Assembly (NCBI GenBank): GCA_041659545.1
Contig: JBAZYB010000099.1
Span: forward strand, 1-14,414
Direction of reading: 5' to 3'
Length of the DNA: 14,414 bases
Source of the DNA: Hyphomicrobium_A sp041659545
GTDB taxonomy: Bacteria; Pseudomonadota; Alphaproteobacteria; Rhizobiales; Hyphomicrobiaceae
Below the pieces are notes generated by a model that worked only from the letters and a program-made list of their open reading frames with translations, searched no databases and was not told where the DNA came from. A program made the translations under genes and the position numbers. Within the stretch, counting starts at the first letter, position 1, and each line of letters opens with the position of its first letter. This document shows, piece by piece, positions 1 to 5,910 of this stretch.

Positions 1-145
1 CGGGAGCCGGTCGCAACCGCCCGATAACATAGGGGTGGGGGTGCTCATTGCCAAGCTACACACCTGACGCTCCCCAACACCTTAACGACGGAACAGAAAA
101 CGTTCGGCCACTGCTCTCTCGCGTCCCGGTTTGTTAAGTGCTCGT

Positions 146-1507
146 TTAGCCAATGAATTCGGCCGAATAGAGTTCGCATCCTCCGCCCCATAGGGCCCGC
201 GCATTAGGTAAATTCACGAGTGCGGGGACGTACAAAAGCTCCGCTTCCCGCCAGAACGCGGGCAACGTAGCGCCCACGCTCACCGAAAAGCGTGGCTCTC
301 CATCGAGTTGCTGGCGCAGCTGCGCATAGGCGTTGGCCCCGAGTGCCCTCACCTCCACCGCACCTGGCGCCGCATGTGCCGAGGTGACGCGGAAGCGATG
401 ATCCCAGACAGCCGAAGTTCCCGCGGCGAGCAATAGGGTCTGCATCGGTGCGCGCCCGGCCTCGCGCTGAATGTGGATAGCTTCACCGCTGGGAGCGATG
501 ATGGCACCCGCCAACGTCGCCCCGTCGAATCCATCACCGGCCATGCGCACGACCAGCGCTTCGAGTTGTGCCAGCCGCAAGGGCTCAGCCTGCCCACCGA
601 ATGCCGTGACCAACCGGCCAAGTAAGCGCAGGCGCAGCTCTTCGGGGGCCGATCGCCACGGCCGCGAATCGAAGCTCGCGAACGCCCCGCCATGCACGTC
701 GAGCCTTACCTCGTGCTCCAACGCGTCGACGGCGGCGCCGATTGCCTGCTTTGCACGTGCCAGCCGCCGCCCGCTCAAGGCAATCTTGTCATTCGTAATG
801 CCTAGTTCCTCGAGGACCGCGCGCACTTTGCGCACCCGCACGCGCTCGAAGTGCTCCGCGTCGTTGCTCGGATCGTCGATCCACGTGCGCCCCGCCGCCC
901 GCAGCGTTGCCCTAAGGCGTGCACCCGAAACACCGAGCAACGGTCGGGCCAGATCCACCCGCGGCAATGCCGCGTCGGCCGCACGAAGCGAAGACATCCC
1001 TGCCAGGCCGTCGAGACCGCTGCCGCGCGCAAGCCGCATCAGCATCGTCTCGGCCTGATCGTCCGCCGTATGAGCCGTGACGATCGCCACCTTTCCGGAG
1101 GTAGTGGTACGTGCCAGACCGGCAAGCAGACGGTAGCGGGCAGCGCGCGCAGCATCTTGAATGCCAGTCGCCGGTTTCTTCTCCGACCACGTCAACAGCG
1201 CGCTTTCCAACCCCAGCGCCCGAGCCTCGGCTACGACCCACTCAGCTTCGGTGCGAGCGCCGTCGCGCAAACCATGATCGACGCTCCCGACCACAAGCTT
1301 CGGCGCCTCCGGCGTGCAGGCCGCCCAACGCCGCGCTAGCCACATCAGGGCCATGCTGTCGGCGCCGCCGGAGACCGCCAATACCAGCGACTGATAGTCG
1401 GACAGGGAGGTAAAAAGCGCGCCGAGCTCGTCATCCCCAATCGGCTCGTCGCCAATCGTGGAAGCCGTGCCGCGCGGAGCAGCTCCGCTGTTTTTACCCG
1501 CAGCCAA
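146..1507 (-). CDS. tilS: tRNA(Ile)-lysidine synthase TilS
   Basis: TilS is a cytoplasmic enzyme that uses ATP and lysine to convert C34 of the CAU-anticodon isoleucine tRNA to lysidine, so that it reads AUA. The reading frame has the N-type PP-loop motif LAVSGGADSMAL (SGGADS about 45 residues from the proposed start), followed by VDHGLR and TAHTADDQAETMLMRLARGSGLDGLAGM, all typical of TilS. The start is uncertain. The frame is open back to an ATG at 1600, but this lies 107 bp inside cpoB, and an internal ATG at 1555 also overlaps it. I placed the start at a TTG (1507) with GGAG about 10 nt upstream, which leaves a 14-bp overlap with the end of cpoB and suggests translational coupling. In many proteobacteria tilS follows cpoB and precedes ftsH; no ftsH is visible in the 145 bp left. 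Identity is firm, the start is not. Confidence 0.9.
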   Translation of the reverse strand: MAAGKNSGAAPRGTASTIGDEPIGDDELGALFTSLSDYQSLVLAVSGGADSMALMWLARRWAACTPEAPKLVVGSVDHGLRDGARTEAEWVVAEARALGLESALLTWSEKKPATGIQDAARAARYRLLAGLARTTTSGKVAIVTAHTADDQAETMLMRLARGSGLDGLAGMSSLRAADAALPRVDLARPLLGVSGARLRATLRAAGRTWIDDPSNDAEHFERVRVRKVRAVLEELGITNDKIALSGRRLARAKQAIGAAVDALEHEVRLDVHGGAFASFDSRPWRSAPEELRLRLLGRLVTAFGGQAEPLRLAQLEALVVRMAGDGFDGATLAGAIIAPSGEAIHIQREAGRAPMQTLLLAAGTSAVWDHRFRVTSAHAAPGAVEVRALGANAYAQLRQQLDGEPRFSVSVGATLPAFWREAELLYVPALVNLPNARALWGGGCELYSAEFIG

Positions 1508-2543
1508 TGCGCTGGCGCTCCGACTTGGCGCGCGTCTTGACGTTCTCAGGAGCATTGGGGAAGCGCGTCGATAGCTCACCGAATGATGAGCAAGCGGCAT
1601 CCTTTTGCCCCAGTCGATCGAGCGACATCGCCAGTTTCAGCAGACTGTCGGCAGCGCGCGGGTTGCCAGTATAATTCTGATAGCCCTTCAGGAACGAGTT
1701 TGCCGCCGCCTTGTACTCCCCGCGAACGAAATGCGCTTCGCCGAGCCAATACTGCGCGTTTCCGGCCAGCGAATCCTGCGGGTAGCGGCTGAGGAAATCT
1801 TCGAAGCTGCTCTGTGCCGCCGAGTAGTCGCGCTGCATCAGATAACCGTACGCCGTCTCATAGAGCTGTTTGGCATTGCCGACATCGCCCGCATCGGGCG
1901 CCGTCGCAGCACCAAATGCCGGCGGTAGCGCCGTCAACTCGGCGGCTGCTGGCGGCGCGGCACCCGTGCCACCTGGGGCTGCAGCGGCACCACCGCTCAG
2001 CGGATCGCTCTCGATGAGGCCACCGATCGAATCCCCGCCACTGCCGGCGGTTACAGTCGTCGAGCCAAAGCGCGATTCCGGCGCCGCAGTGGCTAGTGTC
2101 GCGGCAGGCGCCGCAGCACCCGGCATGGCTCCCGCATCGGATCGGCGCGGCTGCCCACCTAGAGCGCGCACCTGGTCGGTGAGCTGCTGAACCTGCGAAG
2201 CCAAAGCACGCAACTGCGTCTCGAGGGCATCGAGTCGCACGCTGTCAGCGCCGCCACCGTAGTTGCCACCATCACTCGCCGGTGCCGCACTGCCTCCGCC
2301 GCGGGCGAGGGATTCCAGCGTGCCGATGACGACCTGCATGTCGACGAGCTGTTCCTCAAGTTGGTCGACGCGCTGTCTCAACGCCGAATCTTCGGCGGCG
2401 CCGGGCGCGGGTTCTGCTTTGCCCTTCGCTTGCTGCTGCGTGGCTGCTTGAGCGATACGCAGCGGATCAGCCGCCACCGCGTGGGCCGCAAGGCCCGCGA
2501 AAAGCGCGCAGCAGATTATCGTCGAAGTGAGTGAGCGAGGCAT
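1494..2543 (-). CDS. cpoB: Tol-Pal periplasmic coordinator CpoB (YbgF)
   Basis: CpoB is a periplasmic protein that binds TolA and coordinates outer-membrane constriction with septal peptidoglycan synthesis in E. coli. Here it has 349 residues. A signal peptide ends near AVA24-AD. Coiled-coil segments lie at about 51-81 (LRQRVDQLEEQLVDMQ) and 97-127 (LDALETQLRALASQVQQL), separated by Gly/Ala-rich stretches. A long low-complexity Ala/Gly/Pro region is followed by three TPR-like units from about residue 223 (AKQLYETAYGYLMQRDYSAA, FEDFLSRYP, YWLGEAHFVRGEYKAA). This coiled coil plus C-terminal TPR layout is the CpoB family layout. The start is ATG with only a weak purine stretch upstream, and an inverted repeat sits close to it. 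The gene is 115 bp downstream of the TPR-OmpA gene and overlaps the proposed tilS start. Confidence 0.93.
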   Translation of the reverse strand: MPRSLTSTIICCALFAGLAAHAVAADPLRIAQAATQQQAKGKAEPAPGAAEDSALRQRVDQLEEQLVDMQVVIGTLESLARGGGSAAPASDGGNYGGGADSVRLDALETQLRALASQVQQLTDQVRALGGQPRRSDAGAMPGAAAPAATLATAAPESRFGSTTVTAGSGGDSIGGLIESDPLSGGAAAAPGGTGAAPPAAAELTALPPAFGAATAPDAGDVGNAKQLYETAYGYLMQRDYSAAQSSFEDFLSRYPQDSLAGNAQYWLGEAHFVRGEYKAAANSFLKGYQNYTGNPRAADSLLKLAMSLDRLGQKDAACSSFGELSTRFPNAPENVKTRAKSERQRIGCG

Positions 2544-2549
2544 GGGCTC

Positions 2550-2565
2550 TTGATTACCTGATCAA
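2550..2565. promoter_or_regulatory. Inverted repeat TTGAT-N6-ATCAA upstream of cpoB start
   Basis: Perfect 5-bp half sites separated by 6 nt end 7 nt before the cpoB ATG, so the repeat covers the place where the ribosome would bind. The half sites resemble an FNR/Crp-type site but the spacer is 6 rather than 4 nt. It could be an operator or a small RNA hairpin; it may also be chance. Confidence 0.2.
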
Positions 2566-2658
2566 CAAAACTGGGTTCGAGATGCGCCACCAGCGACACC
2601 CTCGGAGGGAGCGGCCACCTCTGACACTGTTCCTACGCATCACTTGCCAAAAGGCTTG

Positions 2659-3597
2659 TCAACGCGTCACACCCAGCGCCTGTACCGTTGTCGCCGCTGC
2701 GGGGGTGACTACAGCGTCCGGCACGGGGCTGGAAAGGGCGGCCGAGAGTGGATGAGCGGTGATGAGCCCCAGACGCTCGCGCGTGCCACCGGCAAATACC
2801 AGCGTCACTGCCCGGCTGTTCTGGGCCCTGCAATCCGCATCGGCACATGTAGCGATACGCACCGAGCGCCCCTGAGAGACGATGGCAAGCCGTCCAGGCT
2901 CGACGCCTTCTGCGATGAGACGGTCGCGCACGGCCAGGGCGCGCTGCTCCGAAAGCACCAAGTTTTCCTGTTCGCTGCCGGGCTCGTCGGCGTGTCCTTC
3001 GACAGCCGCCTCGAACTCGTGCCAGCGCATCAACCACTGCGCCTGCGCGCTCAAAGCCATGCGGGCGCGACTGCCGAGTTCGGCGCTCCCCGCTGAAAAG
3101 AAGACGCGATCGCCCGCATCGATTCGCAGCTTGGATTGAATGGAAGCATTGCGCCGTAGCTCACGATCCCAAGTCGGACCGCGCGGCTTCGCCTCCGGCA
3201 CGCTCATTGTCTCGCTGAACACCGTGAGTGAGCCTGTCACCGGACCTGGCGCCATAGGCGCACGGGAAGCGTCCGACTCAGCCGCACCGATGCCATTCAG
3301 CTCGCCGAGCCGCTGTTGCGCGCGCCTCGCAGCGTCCGTCGATGGATATCGCGCGATGACCGAGCCGAAAGTCTCGCGTGCAAACGCCTTGTGCCCAGCA
3401 ACGAGCTTCTCGACTCCGTCGGTGTAAAGTTCCTCTGCCCGCTGGTCGTTGCTGAAGGCCGACGAAGGACTCCCCGATGAGAAGGGCTCCGCGCCAGCGC
3501 CGTGCACACCGACGGCGACATACCCCGCCAGAGCACCGACCACTACCAGTCCAAAACGCCTAGCGACGCTACCCGATCCACACTGAGGCCACAGCAT
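2659..3597 (-). CDS. Periplasmic TPR + OmpA-C (Pal-like) protein
   Basis: The protein combines two modules found separately in its neighbours. In numbering from the upstream ATG at 3609, a signal peptide ends near GAGA40-E. One TPR-like unit (about 57-104, with FARETFGSVIARYPSTDAA) resembles the repeats of CpoB, and an OmpA-C peptidoglycan-binding domain (about 162-272) resembles Pal. The motif GHADEPGSEQENLVLSEQRA carries the Asp (207) and Arg (222) expected to hold diaminopimelate. A C-x4-C pair near the end of the domain is also present in the adjacent Pal, which suggests duplication. There is no lipobox, so it is predicted to be soluble or weakly anchored rather than a lipoprotein. I chose the ATG at 3597 because GAGGA lies 5 nt before it; the ATG at 3609 has no ribosome-binding site. 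It follows the pal terminator and leads the cpoB-tilS group. Its role is presumably in envelope-peptidoglycan contact, by inference only. Confidence 0.85.
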   Translation of the reverse strand: MLWPQCGSGSVARRFGLVVVGALAGYVAVGVHGAGAEPFSSGSPSSAFSNDQRAEELYTDGVEKLVAGHKAFARETFGSVIARYPSTDAARRAQQRLGELNGIGAAESDASRAPMAPGPVTGSLTVFSETMSVPEAKPRGPTWDRELRRNASIQSKLRIDAGDRVFFSAGSAELGSRARMALSAQAQWLMRWHEFEAAVEGHADEPGSEQENLVLSEQRALAVRDRLIAEGVEPGRLAIVSQGRSVRIATCADADCRAQNSRAVTLVFAGGTRERLGLITAHPLSAALSSPVPDAVVTPAAATTVQALGVTR

Positions 3598-3730
3598 CGT
3601 CGTCCTCATGAGAAAAGCGCTGAAATCTCAGCCACCATTGCTCAGAGTTTGCGGCAATTCTTTGCTGTGTTGCGTGCAGATGTGGATGTGCGGCCGCTCG
3701 GCAACAAACGGCCTCTGTGGGACGGCGTCC

Positions 3731-3764
3731 AAACAGCAAAAATCCCGCGGGGTGGCCGCGGGAT
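3731..3764 (-). terminator. Intrinsic terminator after pal
   Basis: Read on the minus strand, a perfect 9-bp stem (ATCCCGCGG/CCGCGGGAT) with a 5-nt loop at 3742-3764 is followed directly by TTTTTGCTGTTT. It begins 25 bp after the pal stop codon. It should end most pal transcripts and makes the TPR-OmpA/cpoB/tilS genes a separate or attenuated unit. Confidence 0.88.
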
Positions 3765-3788
3765 CTGCAAAGTTGCGTGAGCGCGGTG

Positions 3789-4298
3789 CTAGTTGCCGGC
3801 CGTGCGCGAATTGAGCACTGTCTGCGCGCGGCGATTCTGCGACCAGCAGGAGATGTCGTTGCACACCGCTACAGGCCGCTCTTTGCCGTAGGAGATCGTG
3901 CGCAGGCGAGCGCCATTGATGCCGTTTTGCGCCAGGAAATTACGCACGGTCGTCGCACGCCGGGCGCCCAGCGCAATGTTGTACTCGCGCGTGCCGCGCT
4001 CGTCCGCGTGCCCCTCGATCGTGATCGTGTACTGGGGGTACTGCTGCAGCCATTGCGACTGCTTCTGCAGGATCGCCGATGCCTCGGGCGTGAGATCGGA
4101 GCTGTCCGTCGTGAAGTAGACGATGTCGCCAACGTTGACAGCGAAGTCGCGATGCGTCCCCGGCGTCACCGAGCCATCACGTCCTGTGAGTGACGAGTTC
4201 GGCTGAGTCTCGTTGTTGGCGCAGGCTGCGACCATGGCGCCCACCAGCACCACGGCAAAGAGGCGCGCTGCACGAACGTACCACAATGACGAGGCCAT
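3789..4298 (-). CDS. pal: Peptidoglycan-associated lipoprotein Pal
   Basis: Pal is the outer-membrane lipoprotein of the Tol-Pal machine. It binds peptidoglycan and alternates with TolB. The protein has 169 residues, usual for the family. The lipoprotein signal peptide has lipobox VAAC with the lipidated Cys at 26, followed by a polar linker to about residue 55 and an OmpA-C domain (about 57-165). The motif GHADERGTREYNIALGARRA contains the expected Asp99 and Arg114 for diaminopimelate. The C-terminal NRRAQTVLN is typical. A C-x4-C pair (CNDISC) lies near the end. The start is ATG with AAGGGA upstream. In most proteobacteria pal directly follows tolB. Here about 1.6 kb separates them, and a terminator lies between the lipoprotein array and pal, so pal probably has its own promoter, which I could not locate. 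Confidence 0.97.
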   Translation of the reverse strand: MASSLWYVRAARLFAVVLVGAMVAACANNETQPNSSLTGRDGSVTPGTHRDFAVNVGDIVYFTTDSSDLTPEASAILQKQSQWLQQYPQYTITIEGHADERGTREYNIALGARRATTVRNFLAQNGINGARLRTISYGKERPVAVCNDISCWSQNRRAQTVLNSRTAGN

Positions 4299-4899
4299 GA
4301 AGTTCCCTTTCGTCGCCTACCACTAACTTCGGAAGCCCGGCGACAGTTTCAGATCGGTGAGGATTTATCCGACCGCTCGTACGAAAATGTGGCCGCTACT
4401 CCACAACAACGGGCACCTTCGTGCGATTCGAACAGTGACGGCACCGACCGCCAAGCATTAACCGGTGGAAAGTCAACGCGCCTAGCGACCAATGGCCCCG
4501 GTGTGGCGCGAACGCCGCGCCCACAACCCAGGCCAGCAACACCCCCGCACGTTTTGACAGCAAGGTGCCTCAAACAAAGCCACTCCAGCAGTGCAGAGAC
4601 GGGATTGCAGATGCTAGATTCGCATATCGACCGGATCGAGGCGCCACTCGGTCGGAACGGAGGTCATCCTACGGCGAGCGACCGGCATAGGGGGATTGGT
4701 GGCGAGCCGCTGCCCCCTACGCTGCACGTGGGTGCAACCGTTTCACACGCAGATGCTTGCCCCCCGTGCGATACGCGGCTGCAGCACCTTCTCTGCCATC
4801 CTCGAATCCACGAACCGTGGCTCCGCGATGAGCGCCGAGTCGGCACGCCGCACGCCAGACCGTGAAGTCCATGAGCCACGCTAGTTGGAGGGAGTGGCG

Positions 4900-4936
4900 G
4901 CGCCAAGTTGCAGCTGGGCTGCGCCAACCTGCAGCT
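4900..4936. repeat. Short tandem repeat, 16-bp units
   Basis: Two copies of a 16-bp unit, GCGCCAAGTTGCAGCT (4900-4915) and GCGCCAACCTGCAGCT (4921-4936), share 14 of 16 positions with a 21-bp period. No function is apparent. Confidence 0.5.
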
Positions 4937-5018
4937 AAAGCGGCTAACATCCGCCCGTGTCAAACGGACGGCGGTGCTACCAAATCAGCGGCCCGAACCA
5001 GCCCCGACGATGGCAGGG

Positions 5019-5046
5019 CCCGACTCACGGTGCCCCGACCCACGGT
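5019..5046. repeat. Short tandem repeat, 13-bp units
   Basis: Two copies of CCCGACYCACGGT (5019-5031 and 5034-5046) differ at one position and have a 15-bp period. No function is apparent. Confidence 0.45.
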
Positions 5047-5069
5047 TCCCGCGTCGCATCACAAGCACC

Positions 5070-5119
5070 CCAAAAACAATTTAGGGCCGAGACTGGCGCT
5101 TGCGCACCGATCTCAGCCC
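5070..5119 (-). terminator. Intrinsic terminator after lipoprotein array
   Basis: On the minus strand a 16-position stem (5084-5119; one C-A mismatch and a few G-U pairs) closes on a GCAA tetraloop and is followed after 5 nt by TTGTTTTTG. It lies about 50 bp beyond the last small lipoprotein gene and should separate that array from pal. Confidence 0.8.
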
Positions 5120-5130
5120 CAAATTTCAAT

Positions 5131-5157
5131 CCTCCCTGGCTAAACTTGCCGAGGAGG
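5131..5157 (-). other. Hairpin just upstream of the terminator
   Basis: The minus-strand RNA can form a 10-position stem CCTCCTCGGC/GCCAGGGAGG (one wobble, one mismatch) with a 7-nt loop, 15 nt after the last lipoprotein stop codon. It has no T tract, so it may stabilise the 3' end of the mRNA or assist the terminator that follows. Confidence 0.5.
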
Positions 5158-5171
5158 TAGCCGTTCAGCGC

Positions 5172-5297
5172 TTAGCGCGCCGGCTGCATCGCCGCCGGAA
5201 CGTCGGCGCCGAGCTTCAGCGGAGCAGGCTCCTCGCGGCGGCAAGCGCCGAGAGCAACAGCAGCAGCAACGGCCGCGATCAGGATGGCCCCCTTCAT
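5172..5297 (-). CDS. Small lipoprotein, array copy 1 (41 aa)
   Basis: This is the gene furthest downstream in a set of three tandem paralogues. It has 41 codons: Met-Lys, a hydrophobic Ala/Val/Leu segment, lipobox LGAC with Cys19, then a mature peptide of 23 residues beginning CRREEPAPLKLGAD and ending PAR. Arg at +2 after the Cys predicts outer-membrane rather than inner-membrane sorting if the E. coli Lol rule applies. The ribosome-binding site AGGAG lies 9 nt before the ATG. The Cys-to-Asp block is identical in all three copies, and the codon differences in it are all synonymous, which argues that the peptide is translated and under selection. I do not recognise the family. Its position between tolB and pal suggests an envelope role, but that is only context. 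Confidence 0.82.
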   Translation of the reverse strand: MKGAILIAAVAAAVALGACRREEPAPLKLGADVPAAMQPAR

Positions 5298-5579
5298 CGT
5301 CTTTATCTCCTAATAGGTTTTTCCAGCTCGTAAGCGAAATGCTTAGCGAGCAACTTCCGTGGTCATATCAGCGCCGAGCTTCAGCGGAGCAGGCTCTTCA
5401 CGACGGCAAGCGCCCAGAGCAACAGCAGCGACGACGACGGCGAGTACGATTGCACTCTTCATAGCATTTTCTCCTATGTTGTCCTGGCCTTACCGCCGGC
5501 TCTTAGCGAGCGGGCTGCGTGGCAGCAGGCATATCAGCGCCAAGCTTCAGCGGCGCCGGCTCTTCACGACGGCACGCGC
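5206..5579 (-). repeat. Triplicated 43-bp coding block
   Basis: Three copies of a 43-bp block (5206-5248, 5371-5413, 5537-5579) encode the lipobox end and mature head of the three small lipoproteins. Copies 1 and 2 match at 40 of 43 positions, and copies 2 and 3 at 39 of 43. The periods are about 165 bp, so the repeat reflects duplication of whole small genes. Confidence 0.85.
5343..5462 (-). CDS. Small lipoprotein, array copy 2 (39 aa)
   Basis: Middle gene of the tandem array and the shortest copy at 39 codons. It has Met-Lys, a hydrophobic stretch, lipobox LGAC with Cys19, and then CRREEPAPLKLGAD followed by MTTEVAR. The tail after the conserved block differs from the other two copies (which share a PAA-x-QPAR ending), so the tail appears free to vary while the Cys-to-Asp head is fixed. 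AGGAG lies 8 nt before the ATG. It is 45 bp from copy 1 and 40 bp from copy 3, which fits a single transcript with separate translation starts. No family is recognised. Confidence 0.82.
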   Translation of the reverse strand: MKSAIVLAVVVAAVALGACRREEPAPLKLGADMTTEVAR

Positions 5580-5637
5580 TCAGCGCAACGGCCGCAACCA
5601 CTGCTGACAAAACGATCAGCCCCTTCAAACCCTGCAT
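5503..5637 (-). CDS. Small lipoprotein, array copy 3 (44 aa)
   Basis: First gene of the array in transcription order, 44 codons. The N-terminus MQGLKG is three residues longer than in the other copies. The lipobox is LSAC with Cys22, followed by CRREEPAPLKLGAD and a PAATQPAR tail. CAGGAG is well placed before the ATG (8 nt). A TTG three codons in (giving a Met-Lys start like the paralogues) is possible but has a worse ribosome-binding site. A 273-bp gap with a CtrA-type promoter motif and a long hairpin separates it from tolB. The predicted mature product is a tiny lipidated peptide in the outer membrane. Function is unknown; there is no resemblance I can defend to entericidins or colicin-release lipoproteins beyond size. 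Confidence 0.82.
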   Translation of the reverse strand: MQGLKGLIVLSAVVAAVALSACRREEPAPLKLGADMPAATQPAR

Positions 5638-5697
5638 GGTCTCATCTCCTGATGCTTTATCGGCACTAGCCATATATTTGGGTACTTGCGCGGCTCG

Positions 5698-5709
5698 TCT
5701 TGATCAAGA
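5698..5709. promoter_or_regulatory. 12-bp palindrome TCTTGATCAAGA
   Basis: A perfect 12-bp palindrome about 60 bp upstream of the first lipoprotein start codon. It could be an operator half-way between the CtrA-like promoter and the gene, or part of a second promoter. Evidence is positional only. Confidence 0.25.
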
Positions 5710-5807
5710 ACAGAGGCAGTTATCCCTCAGTTTTCCAAGGCGGCAGATGCGAAAATGCAACTGCGTTCCGCACCCTCCCAAACGACTGGCCAGACCGAAT
5801 CGTCCTT

Positions 5808-5850
5808 ACCGGAAAAGCCCGAATTTACGCGGTAAACTCGCCTCTCCGGT
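5808..5850 (-). other. Long RNA hairpin between tolB and lipoprotein array
   Basis: The minus-strand RNA forms about 19 pairs closing on the triloop CGC with a single GG bulge. The outer arms are ACCGGAGAGGC and GCTTTTCCGGT, the inner arms GAGTTTAC and GTAAATTC. Three of the pairs are G-U in the minus-strand RNA and would be A-C mismatches in plus-strand RNA, so the structure fits transcription toward pal. No T tract follows. It would sit at the very 5' end of a transcript from the promoter at 5864-5902, or at the 3' end of tolB read-through. Confidence 0.6.
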
Positions 5851-5863
5851 GCCGAGGCGTCTG

Positions 5864-5902
5864 ACTATGACAGTTGCCGAGCTTCGGTTAATTTTGAGTT
5901 AA
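5864..5902 (-). promoter_or_regulatory. CtrA-type box with promoter toward lipoprotein array
   Basis: On the minus strand a perfect TTAA-N7-TTAAC (5887-5902) matches the binding consensus of the alphaproteobacterial cell-cycle regulator CtrA. Its second half reads TTAACC and stands in the -35 position, 16 nt before CATAGT (-10, 5864-5869; four of six match TATAAT). The predicted start is near 5857, about 220 nt before the first lipoprotein gene. The geometry, with CtrA overlapping -35, is that of CtrA-activated promoters. Binding is inferred from sequence only. Confidence 0.5.
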
Positions 5903-5910
5903 ACCCTGTC

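Larger units (their letters stand above)
4299..5069. other. Gene-free interval upstream of pal
   Basis: About 770 bp with no convincing coding sequence on either strand: the open frames here are short, overlap one another, lack recognisable domains and lack good ribosome-binding sites. I see two short tandem repeats (4900-4936 and 5019-5046) and a possible hairpin with 7-bp arms TAGGGGG (4688-4694) and CCCCCTA (4713-4719). The pal promoter must lie here if the terminator at 5070-5119 is efficient. A non-coding RNA cannot be excluded. Confidence 0.5.

Noticed and set aside
1..145. Possible start of ftsH or another gene on the minus strand at the left edge (ATG near 51)
   Set aside because: The predicted peptide (MSTPTPMLSGG) is unlike FtsH, has no ribosome-binding site and is too short to judge.
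2550..2565. FNR/Anr box upstream of cpoB
   Set aside because: Spacer between TTGAT and ATCAA is 6 nt, not the 4 nt of the FNR consensus; kept only as a generic inverted repeat.
4421..4435. T-loop-like GTTCGAATC on the minus strand
   Set aside because: The flanking bases do not form a T stem and no acceptor or anticodon arm can be built, so not a tRNA.
4389..4963. Open frames on both strands in the gap upstream of pal
   Set aside because: Mutually overlapping, Arg/Ser/Pro-rich compositions typical of chance frames in GC-rich DNA, no ribosome-binding site and no motif.
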